Counted from the stretch's first letter, positions 44,695 to 54,232 are shown. The stretch is DNA of 64,000 bases from Bacteroidota bacterium (GCA_026391675.1 JAPLDQ010000011.1:157209-221208); one strand, 5' to 3'. Program-made: numbers and translations. Notes: generated by a model not told the origin, from the letters alone.

Positions 44695-47600
44695 ATGAAG
44701 TTAACCCTACTTTTCCTTTATTGCCTTATTTCTGTAGTATTGTTTGCCGGGAATAAAACTGTGGATATAGCACAGCAGGCAAAAGCAAAAGAATGGGTTA
44801 AAAATCAGCCGCTTGAATTTATTGAAAATAAAGGACAATTTACAAATACCGATGGTAAACAAGCTGATGAGGTTTTATTTAAAGCTTCTTATGGTAGTTG
44901 CGATATTTATATTACAACATTTGGCTTAAGTTATGTTTTTGTGAAGACCGAAGACCGAAGCCGGAAGTCGGAAGTTGAGGCAAGCGAAAACCCGGGTGAG
45001 GAGCAATTCAGTAATGGAATTAATGTAAGTGAAGAGGAGAAAAAGATAGTATCCTATTATCGTCTGGATATGAATTTGCTTGGTGCAAATATCAACAAAG
45101 CAAATATTATTAAAGAAAATGAAAGCAAACAGGGGCATTATAATTATTTTTATGCTCACTGTCCACAAGGGATTTATGATGTTAAAGGCTACGGAAAGAT
45201 TACCATAAAAAACATTTATCCCGGTATCGACTGGGTGATTTATACCAATGGAAATTCTAAGGAACATCCTTTAAAATATGATTTCGTAGTTCATCCAAAA
45301 GCTGATTATAAAGACATCAGGATTAAATTCCTGAATGCTCAAAATATCGGTTTATCTGACAACGAAACCAAACTTAATATCCATACTATTGCAGGAAATA
45401 TCGAAGAAGGGAATTTGATTTCTTACACTCAGGTTTCTTGTCATACTGAACGAAGTGAAGTATCTCAATCTGAAAAGAATACTGAGATTGAGAGTAAATA
45501 TGTTATTGATAATGATACTATCATTACCTTTCAAATAGCAAAATATGATACCACAAAAACGTTGATTATCGACCCTCTGGTGTGGGCTACCTATTATGGA
45601 GGCAGTGGTAGTGAGGAATTTTTATCAATCTGCTGCGACAGTCAGAATAATATCTTTGTCTGCGGAATGTCTAAATCTACTGATTTTCCGACATTACAGT
45701 CAACAGCAGCCTTTTTTCAGGCTGTATCCGGCGGTGTTGAAGATATAGTGATATTGAAATTCAGCGAGTTCGGCGTCAGAATCTGGGTAACATACTATGG
45801 AGGAAGTAATACAGACTATGCTTATTCAATTTGCACGGATAGCCAGGATAATATTTTTTTAACAGGAAATACCAGATCTTCAGACTTTCCAACCCAGCAA
45901 ATGAGCGGGGCTTTCTGGCAATCATCTATTTCCTCGGCTTACACTCAAGATGTTATTTTATTAAAATTCACCAATACCGGAATAAGGCTATGGGCAAGTT
46001 ATTATGGTGGAAGTTATTTAGACTATGGCTTATCATGTTGTATGGATAATCTGGATAATTTTTATGTAACAGGATATACCAATTCATCGAATTTCCCGTG
46101 TTTACAATTAAGCGGAGCTTACTGGCAGCCCATATCAGGAGGTTCAAGTGATGTTTTTATTTTAAAGTTTGATAATCTCGGTGTATTGAAATGGGCAAGT
46201 TATTTGGGAGGTAATTATCTTGAAAGGGGATATTCAATTAAATCAGATAATCAAAATAATATCTATATGGCAGGTGAAACAGCTTCTGCAAATTTTCCCT
46301 GTAAGCAATTAGCAGGTGCATATTGGCAATCTTCTTTGGCTGGAATATCAGATGGATTTATATTAAAATTCAATCCACTTGATTCATTGGTATGGGCTAC
46401 TTATTACGGAGGTAATAGTACTGATGCAACACGTGATCTGTGTTTTGACAGTCAAAACAATCTTTTTATTGTCGGAAGAACAGGATCTGCAAATTTCCCT
46501 GTTCAACAGCTAAGCGCTGCCTATTGGCAGCCTAATCTGGGGGGTGTTATTAGTTTACATGATCTTTTTATAGCTAAATTTAACAATCTTGGGGCTTGTC
46601 AATGGGCTACTTATTATGGAGGTTCAGGCAATGATGGTTTTGCATGGAATGCAGGTTCTATATGTACAGATAATCATGATAATATCTTTGTTACTGGAGT
46701 TACTGAATCGGCAAATTTCCCTGTGATGCAAATGCCGGGAGAATATTGGCAACCAAATCTGACAAGCAGCGAGAGTTCATTTATATTGATGTTTAATAAT
46801 GGCGGAACCAGACAATATGCCACGTATTATGGAAGCAATACCAATTCACATGGCAGCGGAATAATAACTGACCATCATCAGAATTTATATAATATTGGTT
46901 TATTGGACGACTCGAATGCTTATACAATAGATCAGGGTAATTCAGCCTATTACGACAGTACCTTCAATGGATACAGCGATGGTTATATTTTAAAGATTTC
47001 TTTTCCGTGTTATACTCAAAAGCCACTATCTATAGTGACAAATCTGAATAATTATTGTTTTAATTATAATGGAAATATTACATTGACTTCTTTTGGAGGA
47101 TATGGCGACACCTTAAAATGGTATACTTCAGCCTGTGGCTTAAATTATGCCGGCAAGAATTCGCCCTTAACGATTACAGCCCCCACACATACAACCACCT
47201 ATTATGCTAGATGGGAGAGCATTTGTGATACATCTGCCTGCGATAGTATTAAAATTATTGTTGATACAGTATTTAATTCAACATTAAATCCTGTAATATG
47301 CCAGGGAGATGTGTTTCATGTCGGAACAAATACTTATACTGTAAGCGGATTATATATTGATACGTTAACATCTTATTTAGGATGTGATAGTATAATTACA
47401 ACTAATTTATTGGTTAATCCCAAGAAACAACTTAGTTTAAATCCGGTAATTTGTCAGGGTGACAGCTATCAGGTAGGAACAAATACTTACTCGTTTACAG
47501 GTGTTTATACCGATACATTAACAACTTATTTAGGCTGTGATAGTATAATTACATGCAATCTGACCGTTAATCCTGTAAAGCTGCTTAGCATTAATCCTTC

Positions 47601-48369
47601 AATTTGTCAGGGAGATGTATTTCAGGTTGGAACAACTTTATATACTGTTACCGGTATATATAGTGATACTTTAACAACTTTTTTAGGCTGTGACAGTATT
47701 GTAACATGCAATTTAACTGTAAATCCTGTCCTGCAAATTAATATATATCCAGTTATTTGTCAGGGACAAGTATTTCAAATAGGAACAAATATTTATTCAA
47801 CTGCAGGAATTTATCATGATACAATTTCTACTTATTTGGGATGTGATAGTATAGTTACAACTAATTTGACTATAACTGCATTTCCTGTAGTAAATCTTGG
47901 TTTGGATACAATAATATGTAAAGGTGAAACTTTAGTTTTAAATGCTGAAATAGCAAATGCAATATATCAATGGCAGGATGGATCTGTTAATCCGACGTAT
48001 ACCGTTTACCAACAGGGTTTATACTGGGTTAAGGCAACTATTGGTAGTTGCAGCAGTAGCGATACTATTAATGTTATAACAAATGATTGTGAGATAATTT
48101 TACAGCTGCCAAATATAATTACCCCCAATGGTGATGGTATTAATGATATTTTTATGCCTATTATCAGCAAACATATTAAGAAAATGCAAACTGTAATATA
48201 TAACCGCTGGGGCAATCTGTTGTATGAAACTGATAATTTGAATATCGATTGGGATGGAACGTTTAATGGAAAATATGTTGCTGATGGTGTTTATTACTGG
48301 ATAGTCAGTTATTCAGATTTTGATGGGAAAGAAAACTTTTTAAGGGGCTCGTTAACTGTAATGAGATAG
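44695..48369 (+). CDS. Large secreted SBBP beta-propeller protein with repeats and T9SS type B sorting domain
   Basis: 1224 aa. Signal peptide 1-19. An N-terminal DUF7948-like domain (about 35-290: FIENKGQF; VLFKASYG; GIDWVIYTNG) precedes seven SBBP repeats (about 295-770), each opening with W-A-T-Y-Y-G-G or similar and holding a T/S-x-D-x-N-I-F-V-x-G core, enough for one seven-bladed propeller. Four 51-residue repeats follow (about 862-1065), each with P-V-I-C-Q-G-D, V-G-T-N-x-Y and L-G-C-D-S-I. An Ig-like module and a gliding-type C-terminal domain (LPNIITPNGDGINDIF; YNRWGNLLY; VADGVYYWIV) end the protein. It is a likely surface adhesin. Two dispersed repeats lie in frame inside the DUF7948-like region (44944-44978 and 45437-45493), apparently tolerated insertions. 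Confidence 0.9.
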   Translation: MKLTLLFLYCLISVVLFAGNKTVDIAQQAKAKEWVKNQPLEFIENKGQFTNTDGKQADEVLFKASYGSCDIYITTFGLSYVFVKTEDRSRKSEVEASENPGEEQFSNGINVSEEEKKIVSYYRLDMNLLGANINKANIIKENESKQGHYNYFYAHCPQGIYDVKGYGKITIKNIYPGIDWVIYTNGNSKEHPLKYDFVVHPKADYKDIRIKFLNAQNIGLSDNETKLNIHTIAGNIEEGNLISYTQVSCHTERSEVSQSEKNTEIESKYVIDNDTIITFQIAKYDTTKTLIIDPLVWATYYGGSGSEEFLSICCDSQNNIFVCGMSKSTDFPTLQSTAAFFQAVSGGVEDIVILKFSEFGVRIWVTYYGGSNTDYAYSICTDSQDNIFLTGNTRSSDFPTQQMSGAFWQSSISSAYTQDVILLKFTNTGIRLWASYYGGSYLDYGLSCCMDNLDNFYVTGYTNSSNFPCLQLSGAYWQPISGGSSDVFILKFDNLGVLKWASYLGGNYLERGYSIKSDNQNNIYMAGETASANFPCKQLAGAYWQSSLAGISDGFILKFNPLDSLVWATYYGGNSTDATRDLCFDSQNNLFIVGRTGSANFPVQQLSAAYWQPNLGGVISLHDLFIAKFNNLGACQWATYYGGSGNDGFAWNAGSICTDNHDNIFVTGVTESANFPVMQMPGEYWQPNLTSSESSFILMFNNGGTRQYATYYGSNTNSHGSGIITDHHQNLYNIGLLDDSNAYTIDQGNSAYYDSTFNGYSDGYILKISFPCYTQKPLSIVTNLNNYCFNYNGNITLTSFGGYGDTLKWYTSACGLNYAGKNSPLTITAPTHTTTYYARWESICDTSACDSIKIIVDTVFNSTLNPVICQGDVFHVGTNTYTVSGLYIDTLTSYLGCDSIITTNLLVNPKKQLSLNPVICQGDSYQVGTNTYSFTGVYTDTLTTYLGCDSIITCNLTVNPVKLLSINPSICQGDVFQVGTTLYTVTGIYSDTLTTFLGCDSIVTCNLTVNPVLQINIYPVICQGQVFQIGTNIYSTAGIYHDTISTYLGCDSIVTTNLTITAFPVVNLGLDTIICKGETLVLNAEIANAIYQWQDGSVNPTYTVYQQGLYWVKATIGSCSSSDTINVITNDCEIILQLPNIITPNGDGINDIFMPIISKHIKKMQTVIYNRWGNLLYETDNLNIDWDGTFNGKYVADGVYYWIVSYSDFDGKENFLRGSLTVMR
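44944..44978 (+). repeat. 7-bp tandem array inside a coding region
   Basis: Units aagaccg, aagaccg, aagccgg, aagtcgg, aagttga, read in frame as KTEDRSRKSEVE in the propeller protein. Same style as the intergenic arrays. Confidence 0.8.
45437..45493 (+). repeat. Inverted-repeat element inserted in frame in the propeller gene
   Basis: The left part (CTTGTCATACTGAAC, AGTGAAGTATCTCA) matches the intergenic element at 35235 at nearly every position. TCTCAATCT (45463-45471) and AGATTGAGA (45485-45493) form a perfect 9-bp hairpin. It is translated as SCHTERSEVSQ and following residues. Confidence 0.8.
47280..47880 (+). repeat. Four 153-bp coding repeats in the propeller protein
   Basis: Four tandem copies of 51 codons, each containing CQGD/CQGQ, VGT or IGT, GxYxDT and LGCDSI. 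Nucleotide similarity between copies is high enough for recombination to change copy number. Confidence 0.85.
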
Positions 48370-48396
48370 AAAAGGATGTAGTTTAAATAAAAAAGC

Positions 48397-48430
48397 AAAA
48401 AAAAGCAGGAATAAATCCTGCATTTTTTTT
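48397..48430. terminator. Bidirectional terminator between the propeller and RRM genes
   Basis: Stem GCAGGA/TCCTGC (48405-48410 with 48416-48421), 5-nt loop, flanked by A8 on the left and T8 on the right, so it works for both convergent genes. The T run reaches into the RRM stop codon (48429-48431). Confidence 0.85.
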
Positions 48431-48803
48431 AGTATCTGTTTGAACGCTGACGATCTCCACCGCCGCTTCTGTCATAACCGCCGCCGCCACCGCCGCGATT
48501 GTAACCGCCGCCGCCGCCGCCACGATTGAAGCCGCCACCGCCACCGCGGTTTCCATTAGCTTCTTTTGGTTTTGCTTTGTTAACGGTTAAGTTTTTGCCA
48601 TCCAATTCAGCATTGTTTAATTGATCAATTGCTTCCTGACCTTCTGTGTCATTTGGCATTTCAACAAATGCAAATCCTCTTGATTTACCTGTTGTGTGAT
48701 CAATAATTACTTTGGCTGAATTAACTGCTCCGTACTCTTCGAAAATTTCTTTTAAATCTTCGTCTTGAATCTTATAGGAAAGATTCGCTACATAAATGTT
48801 CAT
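48429..48803 (-). CDS. RRM RNA-binding protein with RGG-like glycine-rich tail
   Basis: 124 aa from the ATG at 48801-48803 (MNIYVANLSYKI); the open frame extends 26 codons upstream, but the RRM starts exactly here. A single RRM (1-80) has RNP2 IYVANL and RNP1 KSRGFAFVEM. The tail (about 84-124) is Gly/Arg/Asn/Tyr-rich (NRGGGGGFNRGG and two further copies), like plant and cyanobacterial glycine-rich RNA-binding proteins. The tail's codons make a local GC-rich island (ccgccgccg runs). These proteins act as RNA chaperones, often cold-induced. The -7 box lies about 120 bases upstream, so the mRNA has a fairly long leader, as cold-shock genes often do. Convergent with the propeller gene. Confidence 0.93.
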   Translation of the reverse strand: MNIYVANLSYKIQDEDLKEIFEEYGAVNSAKVIIDHTTGKSRGFAFVEMPNDTEGQEAIDQLNNAELDGKNLTVNKAKPKEANGNRGGGGGFNRGGGGGGYNRGGGGGGYDRSGGGDRQRSNRY

Positions 48804-48922
48804 AAAATGAATTAAATTAAAAATAAATGATAGGGGGATAGTGAAGCGAACAAAATGATGAAAAAATTTTAAAATCAACAAGCAAATAATTTGCTCTACT
48901 AATACCTTTTTTTAAACTAATG

Positions 48923-48930
48923 CAAAAGTA
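48923..48930 (-). promoter_or_regulatory. -7 box of the RRM gene
   Basis: TACTTTTG on the minus strand, followed by C, 120 bases before the ATG at 48803. It implies a leader of roughly 110 nt. Confidence 0.5.
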
Positions 48931-49036
48931 AGCTATTAAATGACAGCTATTACATTTATTCTAATTTATTTTAGATATTAACTTATATTTAATGTTTATA
49001 TGAAAAATTAAGTGTGTAATTGATATAGCTTATAAA

Positions 49037-49726
49037 TTAATGTGATGCAACAGCTATACTTGCAACATTTATTTTTACTCCTTTAATCGTATTTAATAAG
49101 TTAGCACATGCTTCTATTGTGGCTCCGGTTGTTATTACATCATCCACCAGCAAAATATGTTTATTCTCAAGCTTTTCAGCCTGCTGCAGACTGAAAATTT
49201 CTTTTACGTTTTCCCACCTCTTAAAACGGGTTTTTCTGGTTTGTGTTTCAGAAGCAAAGGTCCTTATAAGGGTTTTGGTATCCAAAGGGACATTCATACT
49301 CACCGATAAACCCGAAGCAAATACTTCACTCTGGTTAAAACCACGCTTTTTTTCTTTTTTTGGATGCAAGGGTACCGGAATTATTACTTCAGTTTTACTG
49401 AATTCAGATGATTCAATCAATTCTTTTCCATATAATTCGCCGATATATACGCCCACTTCCTTTTTCCCTTTGTATTTAAGCTGATGAACCAGATGCTGTA
49501 CTTTGCCTGCTTTGGTAAAATAATAAAAAGCAGCAGCAGCATCTATATTTGTTCTTCCCCAGAAAGCCTGACTTATGGGATTGTCAGTAGTTAGATGGTA
49601 ATTGGTTTTAGGGAGATGAAATAAACAGGATGTGCATATAATATGCTCATTTTTAAACAGATTATTGCCACATGCCATGCAATTATTCGGATAAATTAAA
49701 GCAAAGAAATCTTGAAAAAGGCTCAT
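49037..49726 (-). CDS. comF: ComF family phosphoribosyltransferase-like protein
   Basis: 229 aa. The N-terminus has a zinc-type Cys set (CMACGN, CTSCLF) and the C-terminal half is a type I PRTase fold with the PRPP loop ILLVDDVITTGATIEAC. PVPLHPKKEKKRGFNQSE and FKRWENVKEIF are typical ComF motifs. ComF proteins are needed for DNA uptake during natural transformation in several bacteria; ComF may help single-stranded DNA entry. No other competence gene is adjacent, although an HHH-domain protein lies at 57120. It is divergent from the coiled-coil gene at 49832. Confidence 0.93.
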   Translation of the reverse strand: MSLFQDFFALIYPNNCMACGNNLFKNEHIICTSCLFHLPKTNYHLTTDNPISQAFWGRTNIDAAAAFYYFTKAGKVQHLVHQLKYKGKKEVGVYIGELYGKELIESSEFSKTEVIIPVPLHPKKEKKRGFNQSEVFASGLSVSMNVPLDTKTLIRTFASETQTRKTRFKRWENVKEIFSLQQAEKLENKHILLVDDVITTGATIEACANLLNTIKGVKINVASIAVASH

Positions 49727-49764
49727 AAAAGCGTAAGTTTTATTTTTTATTATAGTTTTTACAT

Positions 49765-49772
49765 TAATTTTG
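49765..49772 (+). promoter_or_regulatory. -7 box of the coiled-coil membrane protein gene
   Basis: TAATTTTG followed by C, 60 bases before the ATG at 49832. It lies within the upstream extension of the frame, which supports the later ATG. Confidence 0.5.
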
Positions 49773-49831
49773 CAGTAAATTTAACAATAAAACACTATCA
49801 ATTTAAGTTACATAGAAAAAATAATAAGAAA

Positions 49832-50746
49832 ATGACCGATACCAATAATCAGGAAAAGAAGTATAAAAGGATAATTGCAATACTTTTATTTATCATTGCA
49901 ATTTTAATTGTATGGTTAATTGTTGAAAAAAGCAGAATGCATACCATTGTTGTTGAAAAAACCACAACAATAGCGCATAACACCGAATTGCAATCTGAAC
50001 TGGATTCGCTGCTGAATGAACACAATAAAATTAAAGCCAGTTATGGTGAATTGTCAGGTAAGTTAGCTGAAAAAGACAGTGTAATTCTTGCCAATGCCGG
50101 TGAAATCCAGAAACTGATTGCCATTCAGGGTGATTACAGGAAAACCAAAAAGAAACTGGAACTGTTAAGAAATATTACCCAGGGTTATTTAACACAGCTG
50201 GATTCATTGTACAGAGCCAATCAGGCACTTACCGACGAAAACCAAAAGATTAAGGTAGATATCACTAATGAAAGGAAAATAAATACTGAGCTTTCCAAAG
50301 ACAAGCAGGTTTTAAATGAAAAAGTTAATCTGGCATCCCAGTTAAAAGCTTATAATGTAAAAGCTTCGACTGTTAAATTAAGGTCAAACGGTACCAAGGA
50401 ATCTGAAACGGACAAAGCCAAAAGAGTGGAACGGGTGAATATTTGCTTTACTTTGAGTGAAAACAAAATTGCTTCTTCAGGTAATAAAACGATATATATC
50501 CGTATTGCCCGTCCTGATAATGTAATTGTTTGCGAAGGTAAAGATGATATCTATACTTTTGAATACCAGGGGCAGAAAATCCAGTATTCCATGAAGAAAG
50601 AAATTAGTTATGATAACAAAGCGCAGGAACTTTGTCTGTCCTGGAATAAGAAAGACGATAAAATCCCTGCTATGGTTGGCAAATACAATGTAGCTATATT
50701 TATAGACGGTTACGAAATCGGCCAGTCGCAGTTTGAATTGAAATAA
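49832..50746 (+). CDS. Membrane-anchored coiled-coil protein, function unknown
   Basis: 304 aa from the ATG at 49832; the frame is open 40 codons further but crosses the -7 box. A short cytoplasmic Lys-rich N-terminus is followed by one membrane helix (about 14-34), then a long coiled coil (about 45-170: ELQSELDSLLNEHNKIKASYGEL; LTDENQKIKVDITNERKIN). The C-terminal 120 residues are a compact beta-rich domain (VERVNICFTLSENKI; NKTIYIRIARPDNVIV; GKYNVAIFIDGYEIGQSQF) on the periplasmic side. Proteins of this shape are common in Bacteroidota, but I know no defined function; the coiled coil points to an envelope scaffold. A strong terminator follows. Confidence 0.8.
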   Translation: MTDTNNQEKKYKRIIAILLFIIAILIVWLIVEKSRMHTIVVEKTTTIAHNTELQSELDSLLNEHNKIKASYGELSGKLAEKDSVILANAGEIQKLIAIQGDYRKTKKKLELLRNITQGYLTQLDSLYRANQALTDENQKIKVDITNERKINTELSKDKQVLNEKVNLASQLKAYNVKASTVKLRSNGTKESETDKAKRVERVNICFTLSENKIASSGNKTIYIRIARPDNVIVCEGKDDIYTFEYQGQKIQYSMKKEISYDNKAQELCLSWNKKDDKIPAMVGKYNVAIFIDGYEIGQSQFELK

Positions 50747-50764
50747 AAAAATATTATTATTTTA

Positions 50765-50801
50765 AACCTGTCAGCTTGATGAATCCTGACAGGTTTTTTT
50801 A
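50765..50801 (+). terminator. Rho-independent terminator after the coiled-coil gene
   Basis: Perfect 10-bp stem AACCTGTCAG/CTGACAGGTT (50765-50774 with 50786-50795), 11-nt loop, then seven T. It ends about 15 bases before the fructosamine kinase ATG. Confidence 0.9.
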
Positions 50802-50815
50802 TTGATTTTAAAAGA

Positions 50816-51694
50816 ATGTTCCCCGAAATCCTCCAAACCGAAATCCGGCAAATTTTAGCTGAAAAGATATCAGCTGCTGTTCATATTCATTCCATTGAAG
50901 CCCTTGCCGGAGGAGATATTAATTTTGTTTATAAAATCAATACTAATCTGGATGCTTATGTTGTAAAGTGGAATTATACCAATAAATTTCCGCTGATGTT
51001 TGAAGCTGAAGCCAGCGGTTTACAACTGCTTAAATCTGCTGCAGCTATTGAAATTCCTGAAGTGATTGCATTTTCTGAGATTGAAAATTATTCTTTTCTA
51101 ATTTTAAAATTTATCACTAGCGGTAAGAGACGTCCGGATTTCTGGGAGGATTTTGGACTGAAATTAGCTGGATTGCATAAGAATACTGAAAGTTATTTCG
51201 GCCTGGATTCAGATAATTATATTGGTTCACTTCATCAAAGTAATACTAAGAAGGAAAACTGGGCTGCTTTTTTTATCGAACAGCGACTGCAGCCTGTGAT
51301 TAAGCTGGCAAAAGACCATCATCTTATTGATAATAGTCTTGTTATAGCGTTTGAAAAATTATTCAGCAAAATGGATTCTTTATTCCCTCAGGAAATTCCT
51401 GCTTTATTGCATGGTGATTTATGGAACGGGAATTATATGGTTTCACCGGATGGCAGCGCCTGCCTCATTGATCCTGCTGTTTATTACGGACACAGGGAAA
51501 TGGATATTGCAATGACTAAACTTTTTGGTGGCTTCGACAGTAATTTTTATGATGCCTATAATAAAGTATTTCCTATGGAAAATGGCTGGCAGCAACGGAT
51601 GGATTATTGTAATTTATATCCTTTGATGGTTCATGTAAACCTTTTTGGAATTGGCTATGTAAATGCAGTAAAAACTATATTGCAGAAGTTTTAA
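50816..51694 (+). CDS. Fructosamine kinase family protein
   Basis: 292 aa. Small-molecule kinase of the aminoglycoside-phosphotransferase fold. It phosphorylates sugar amines formed by glycation (fructosamine or ribulosamine) so that they break down. Seen: N-lobe ALAGGDINFVYKI (glycine loop) and YVVKWN with the ATP-binding Lys; catalytic loop LLHGDLWNGNYMV with the H-G-D-L-W signature; metal-binding LIDPAVYYGHREMDIAM; and the C-terminal YPLMVHVNLFG. Length is typical for FN3K-like proteins. The ATG is just after a terminator, so the promoter must overlap that hairpin or the gene depends on read-through. Confidence 0.94.
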   Translation: MFPEILQTEIRQILAEKISAAVHIHSIEALAGGDINFVYKINTNLDAYVVKWNYTNKFPLMFEAEASGLQLLKSAAAIEIPEVIAFSEIENYSFLILKFITSGKRRPDFWEDFGLKLAGLHKNTESYFGLDSDNYIGSLHQSNTKKENWAAFFIEQRLQPVIKLAKDHHLIDNSLVIAFEKLFSKMDSLFPQEIPALLHGDLWNGNYMVSPDGSACLIDPAVYYGHREMDIAMTKLFGGFDSNFYDAYNKVFPMENGWQQRMDYCNLYPLMVHVNLFGIGYVNAVKTILQKF

Positions 51695-51846
51695 TAATTT
51701 ATACCAATTATAGACTGAAATCTAAAGAACAAATAAATGCCACTTCATTGTTGCATAAGAATAAAGCCACAAATGAATATGAAAATAAGATGATTAAATC
51801 ATTGTGTCTTAGTGTTTTTGTGGCAAAAAATAAAGCTTTATATGAA

Positions 51847-52482
51847 TTATTTATGAATCAAAGCATGATAAAGCAAATACAAGCCAAAAATTCCTAATAA
51901 AATGCCCACAATATGATTGATAAGTTTTAATACTTTATCGTTCATATAAATTTTGATCCGGAAAGCTATAAAGCATTTCAACAGGTCTGTAGCAAAAACA
52001 GTAAGCAGGGTAGCAGCGAAAAAAGCGAAAACTTTTTCGATGGCAATACCATCAGCTGTACTTAATTGAGCTGTTATAACGCCAACCCAGAAAACCCAGT
52101 ATATCCATACCGAAGGATTGGCAAGGTTTAAGAAAAAGCCTTTTAAAATGTAAGTGAAATTACCCGGTTTTTTAAGCTCAATTCCTCCGTTATCGGTAAT
52201 ATGCATTTTATGCCGGAAAGTATAAATACCGAATAAAATCAACATTAATCCTCCGGAAATTCCAACAATTTTTTGATTCTGAGGAGCATTTAATATTTGT
52301 GATGCACCTAAATAAGAAAGAAAAACCAGGGTTAAGTCGCTGATAAATATACCAATAGCCAAAAACATACCGGATTTAAAACCCCTGTGTATACTAGTCT
52401 GAACGAGCGTGAAAAAGGCAGGCCCAATCAATACAGCAAGTGTAAGCCCCAATATGAATCCTTTTAGTAGGGTTTGTAACAT
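51847..52482 (-). CDS. LysE/RhtB family amino-acid exporter
   Basis: 211 aa, the standard size. Six predicted membrane helices, with the family's opening LTLAVLIGPAFFTLVQTSIHRGFKSGMFLAIGI (broken here across helices 1 and 2), and the conserved FFLNLANPSVWIYWVFW in the middle. Such transporters export lysine, threonine, homoserine lactone or other small solutes; the substrate cannot be read from the sequence. It follows the GH3 gene by 39 bases on the same strand and is probably co-transcribed. Confidence 0.93.
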   Translation of the reverse strand: MLQTLLKGFILGLTLAVLIGPAFFTLVQTSIHRGFKSGMFLAIGIFISDLTLVFLSYLGASQILNAPQNQKIVGISGGLMLILFGIYTFRHKMHITDNGGIELKKPGNFTYILKGFFLNLANPSVWIYWVFWVGVITAQLSTADGIAIEKVFAFFAATLLTVFATDLLKCFIAFRIKIYMNDKVLKLINHIVGILLGIFGLYLLYHALIHK

Positions 52483-52521
52483 ATAATAGATTTCGTAACT
52501 TATTCTTTCCTTTTATTTTAA

Positions 52522-54060
52522 TTATAATTTTATACTGTTTAAATACTCATCCCAACAGTTATATTTTTCATTTTTCAACACTCTTGGAAATTTATTCTGA
52601 CCTCCTTCTTTACCCTGTGATTTCATAAAATCATAAAAAACACGGGAAGGCAGTACTTCTACAAAGACTTCTTTTATTGCTGCAATTCGCTCAACACGAT
52701 AGTCATCGTTTAATTTTTTTAAATAATTGTCAATCTTTTGTTTTGCCAGTTCAGCATCAATGTTATTATCTGTACCGATATACCATTTATGTGCAAACAT
52801 GGTTTCGTACTTGATACCTGCAACCGTAAACTCTTTAATTTCAACATTTAATTCATCACCCAGCATTTTAACAGCCATATTCATATTTTCCTGAGAAAGA
52901 TGTTCGCCGCAAATATTCAGAAAATGCTTGGTTCTGCCTGTAATAACAATTTCACTCAGACTTTTGTTGGTAAATTTAATGGTATCTCCAATTAAATAGC
53001 GCCATGCGCCTGCAGCTGAGGAAATTAACAATGCATATTCCTTATTTTCTTCCACCTGACCTATGGTTAATGTTTTGGGATTGCAGTTCAAATCTCCTTC
53101 GTCATCAAAATTTTCACCATTAAAAGGAACAAATTCAAAAAACAAACCATTGTCCACAACCAATTGCATGGAATTGGTATTGGGCCGGCTTTGATAGGCA
53201 ATAAAACCTTCTGAAGCCAGATAAGTTTCCATATAAGTAAGGGGGCGGGCCAACAATTTTTCAAATCCTTTTTTGTAAGGCTCAAAAGAAACACCACCAT
53301 GAACATAAATGGACAAATTTGGCCAGATATCATGTATGGTTTCAACATTATAATATTCTGTTATCTTTTCCATTAAAATCTGCAACCATGCAGGTACTCC
53401 GACAATTACACCAATATCCCAGTTTCTGGCATTTTTAACTATTTCTTCCAGTTTGGTTGTCCAGTCGCGTTCTTTTGAAATTCTTTTACCGGGTTTATAA
53501 AAATGTTCGAACCAGAATGGAATATTACCGGCTGTAATGCCTGATAAATCTCCTTCATAGTATGTGCCATTGTAATGTAAATGCGTGCTTCCGCCTAACA
53601 TTAGTATACCTTTTTCAAAAAACTCTTTTGGGAAATCATATTTAGCTAAGGAAATGATTTGCCGTATGCTTGTTTTCTTAATTGCTCTAAGCATTTCGGT
53701 AGTCACAGGAATATACTTACTGGAAGATTCTGACGTTCCGGAACTTAATGCAAAATATTTTACCTTTCCAGGCCAGCATACATAAGCTTCACCATTAATG
53801 GTGCGATACCACCATTTACTAAAGATAGTATTATAATTATGAACAGGCACCTCGGTTTTAAAAGCATTGATTACATCTTTTTCTTTAAGTATGTCGGCAA
53901 AATGATAATGCTCCCCAAAAGTTGTGAAATTAGCTTTTCTAAGTAATTTCTTCAACTCTTTTTTCTGCGCTTTTACAGCATTAAAACCTTGCTTTTTGTC
54001 TACAGGTAATATGCTTCTAAGTTCGATGGCCCGCTTAATAATAGATCCTAAAAATGGCAT
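52522..54060 (-). CDS. GH3-like acyl-adenylate/amide synthetase
   Basis: 512 aa. GH3 auxin-responsive promoter family, adenylating enzymes that link carboxylic acids to amino acids in plants; the bacterial substrates are unknown. Motifs: YFALSSGTSESSSKYIPVT (ATP-binding P-loop-like), GITAGNIPFWFEHFYKPG, IYVHGGVSFEPYKKGFE, TYLASEGFIAYQS (A5-like motif), YRYLIGDTIKF-type segment AWRYLIGDTIKF, and ITGRTKHFLNICGEHLSQENM (hinge). The full length matches bacterial homologues of about 500-510 aa. A LysE-type exporter gene follows by 39 bases; an amino-acid conjugate made here could be the exported solute, but this is speculative. Confidence 0.92.
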   Translation of the reverse strand: MPFLGSIIKRAIELRSILPVDKKQGFNAVKAQKKELKKLLRKANFTTFGEHYHFADILKEKDVINAFKTEVPVHNYNTIFSKWWYRTINGEAYVCWPGKVKYFALSSGTSESSSKYIPVTTEMLRAIKKTSIRQIISLAKYDFPKEFFEKGILMLGGSTHLHYNGTYYEGDLSGITAGNIPFWFEHFYKPGKRISKERDWTTKLEEIVKNARNWDIGVIVGVPAWLQILMEKITEYYNVETIHDIWPNLSIYVHGGVSFEPYKKGFEKLLARPLTYMETYLASEGFIAYQSRPNTNSMQLVVDNGLFFEFVPFNGENFDDEGDLNCNPKTLTIGQVEENKEYALLISSAAGAWRYLIGDTIKFTNKSLSEIVITGRTKHFLNICGEHLSQENMNMAVKMLGDELNVEIKEFTVAGIKYETMFAHKWYIGTDNNIDAELAKQKIDNYLKKLNDDYRVERIAAIKEVFVEVLPSRVFYDFMKSQGKEGGQNKFPRVLKNEKYNCWDEYLNSIKL

Positions 54061-54232
54061 ATATCTATATATTATTTTAATGTGTAAAATTAAGAAATTT
54101 TTGTAATAATAGGTTTTATAGTGAACTTATTTATAAATTTAGTATTTGATTATTTAAATTGGATATCAATCAATGAATTTATTTTATAATGTTTTTTAAC
54201 ATGAATCTAACAATATTAATTATTTTATGTTG

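Noticed and set aside
47280..47880. Possible CRISPR-like array (153-bp period)
   Set aside because: The repeats are whole codon units inside one protein, with no short repeat and unique spacer pattern, and no cas gene is present.
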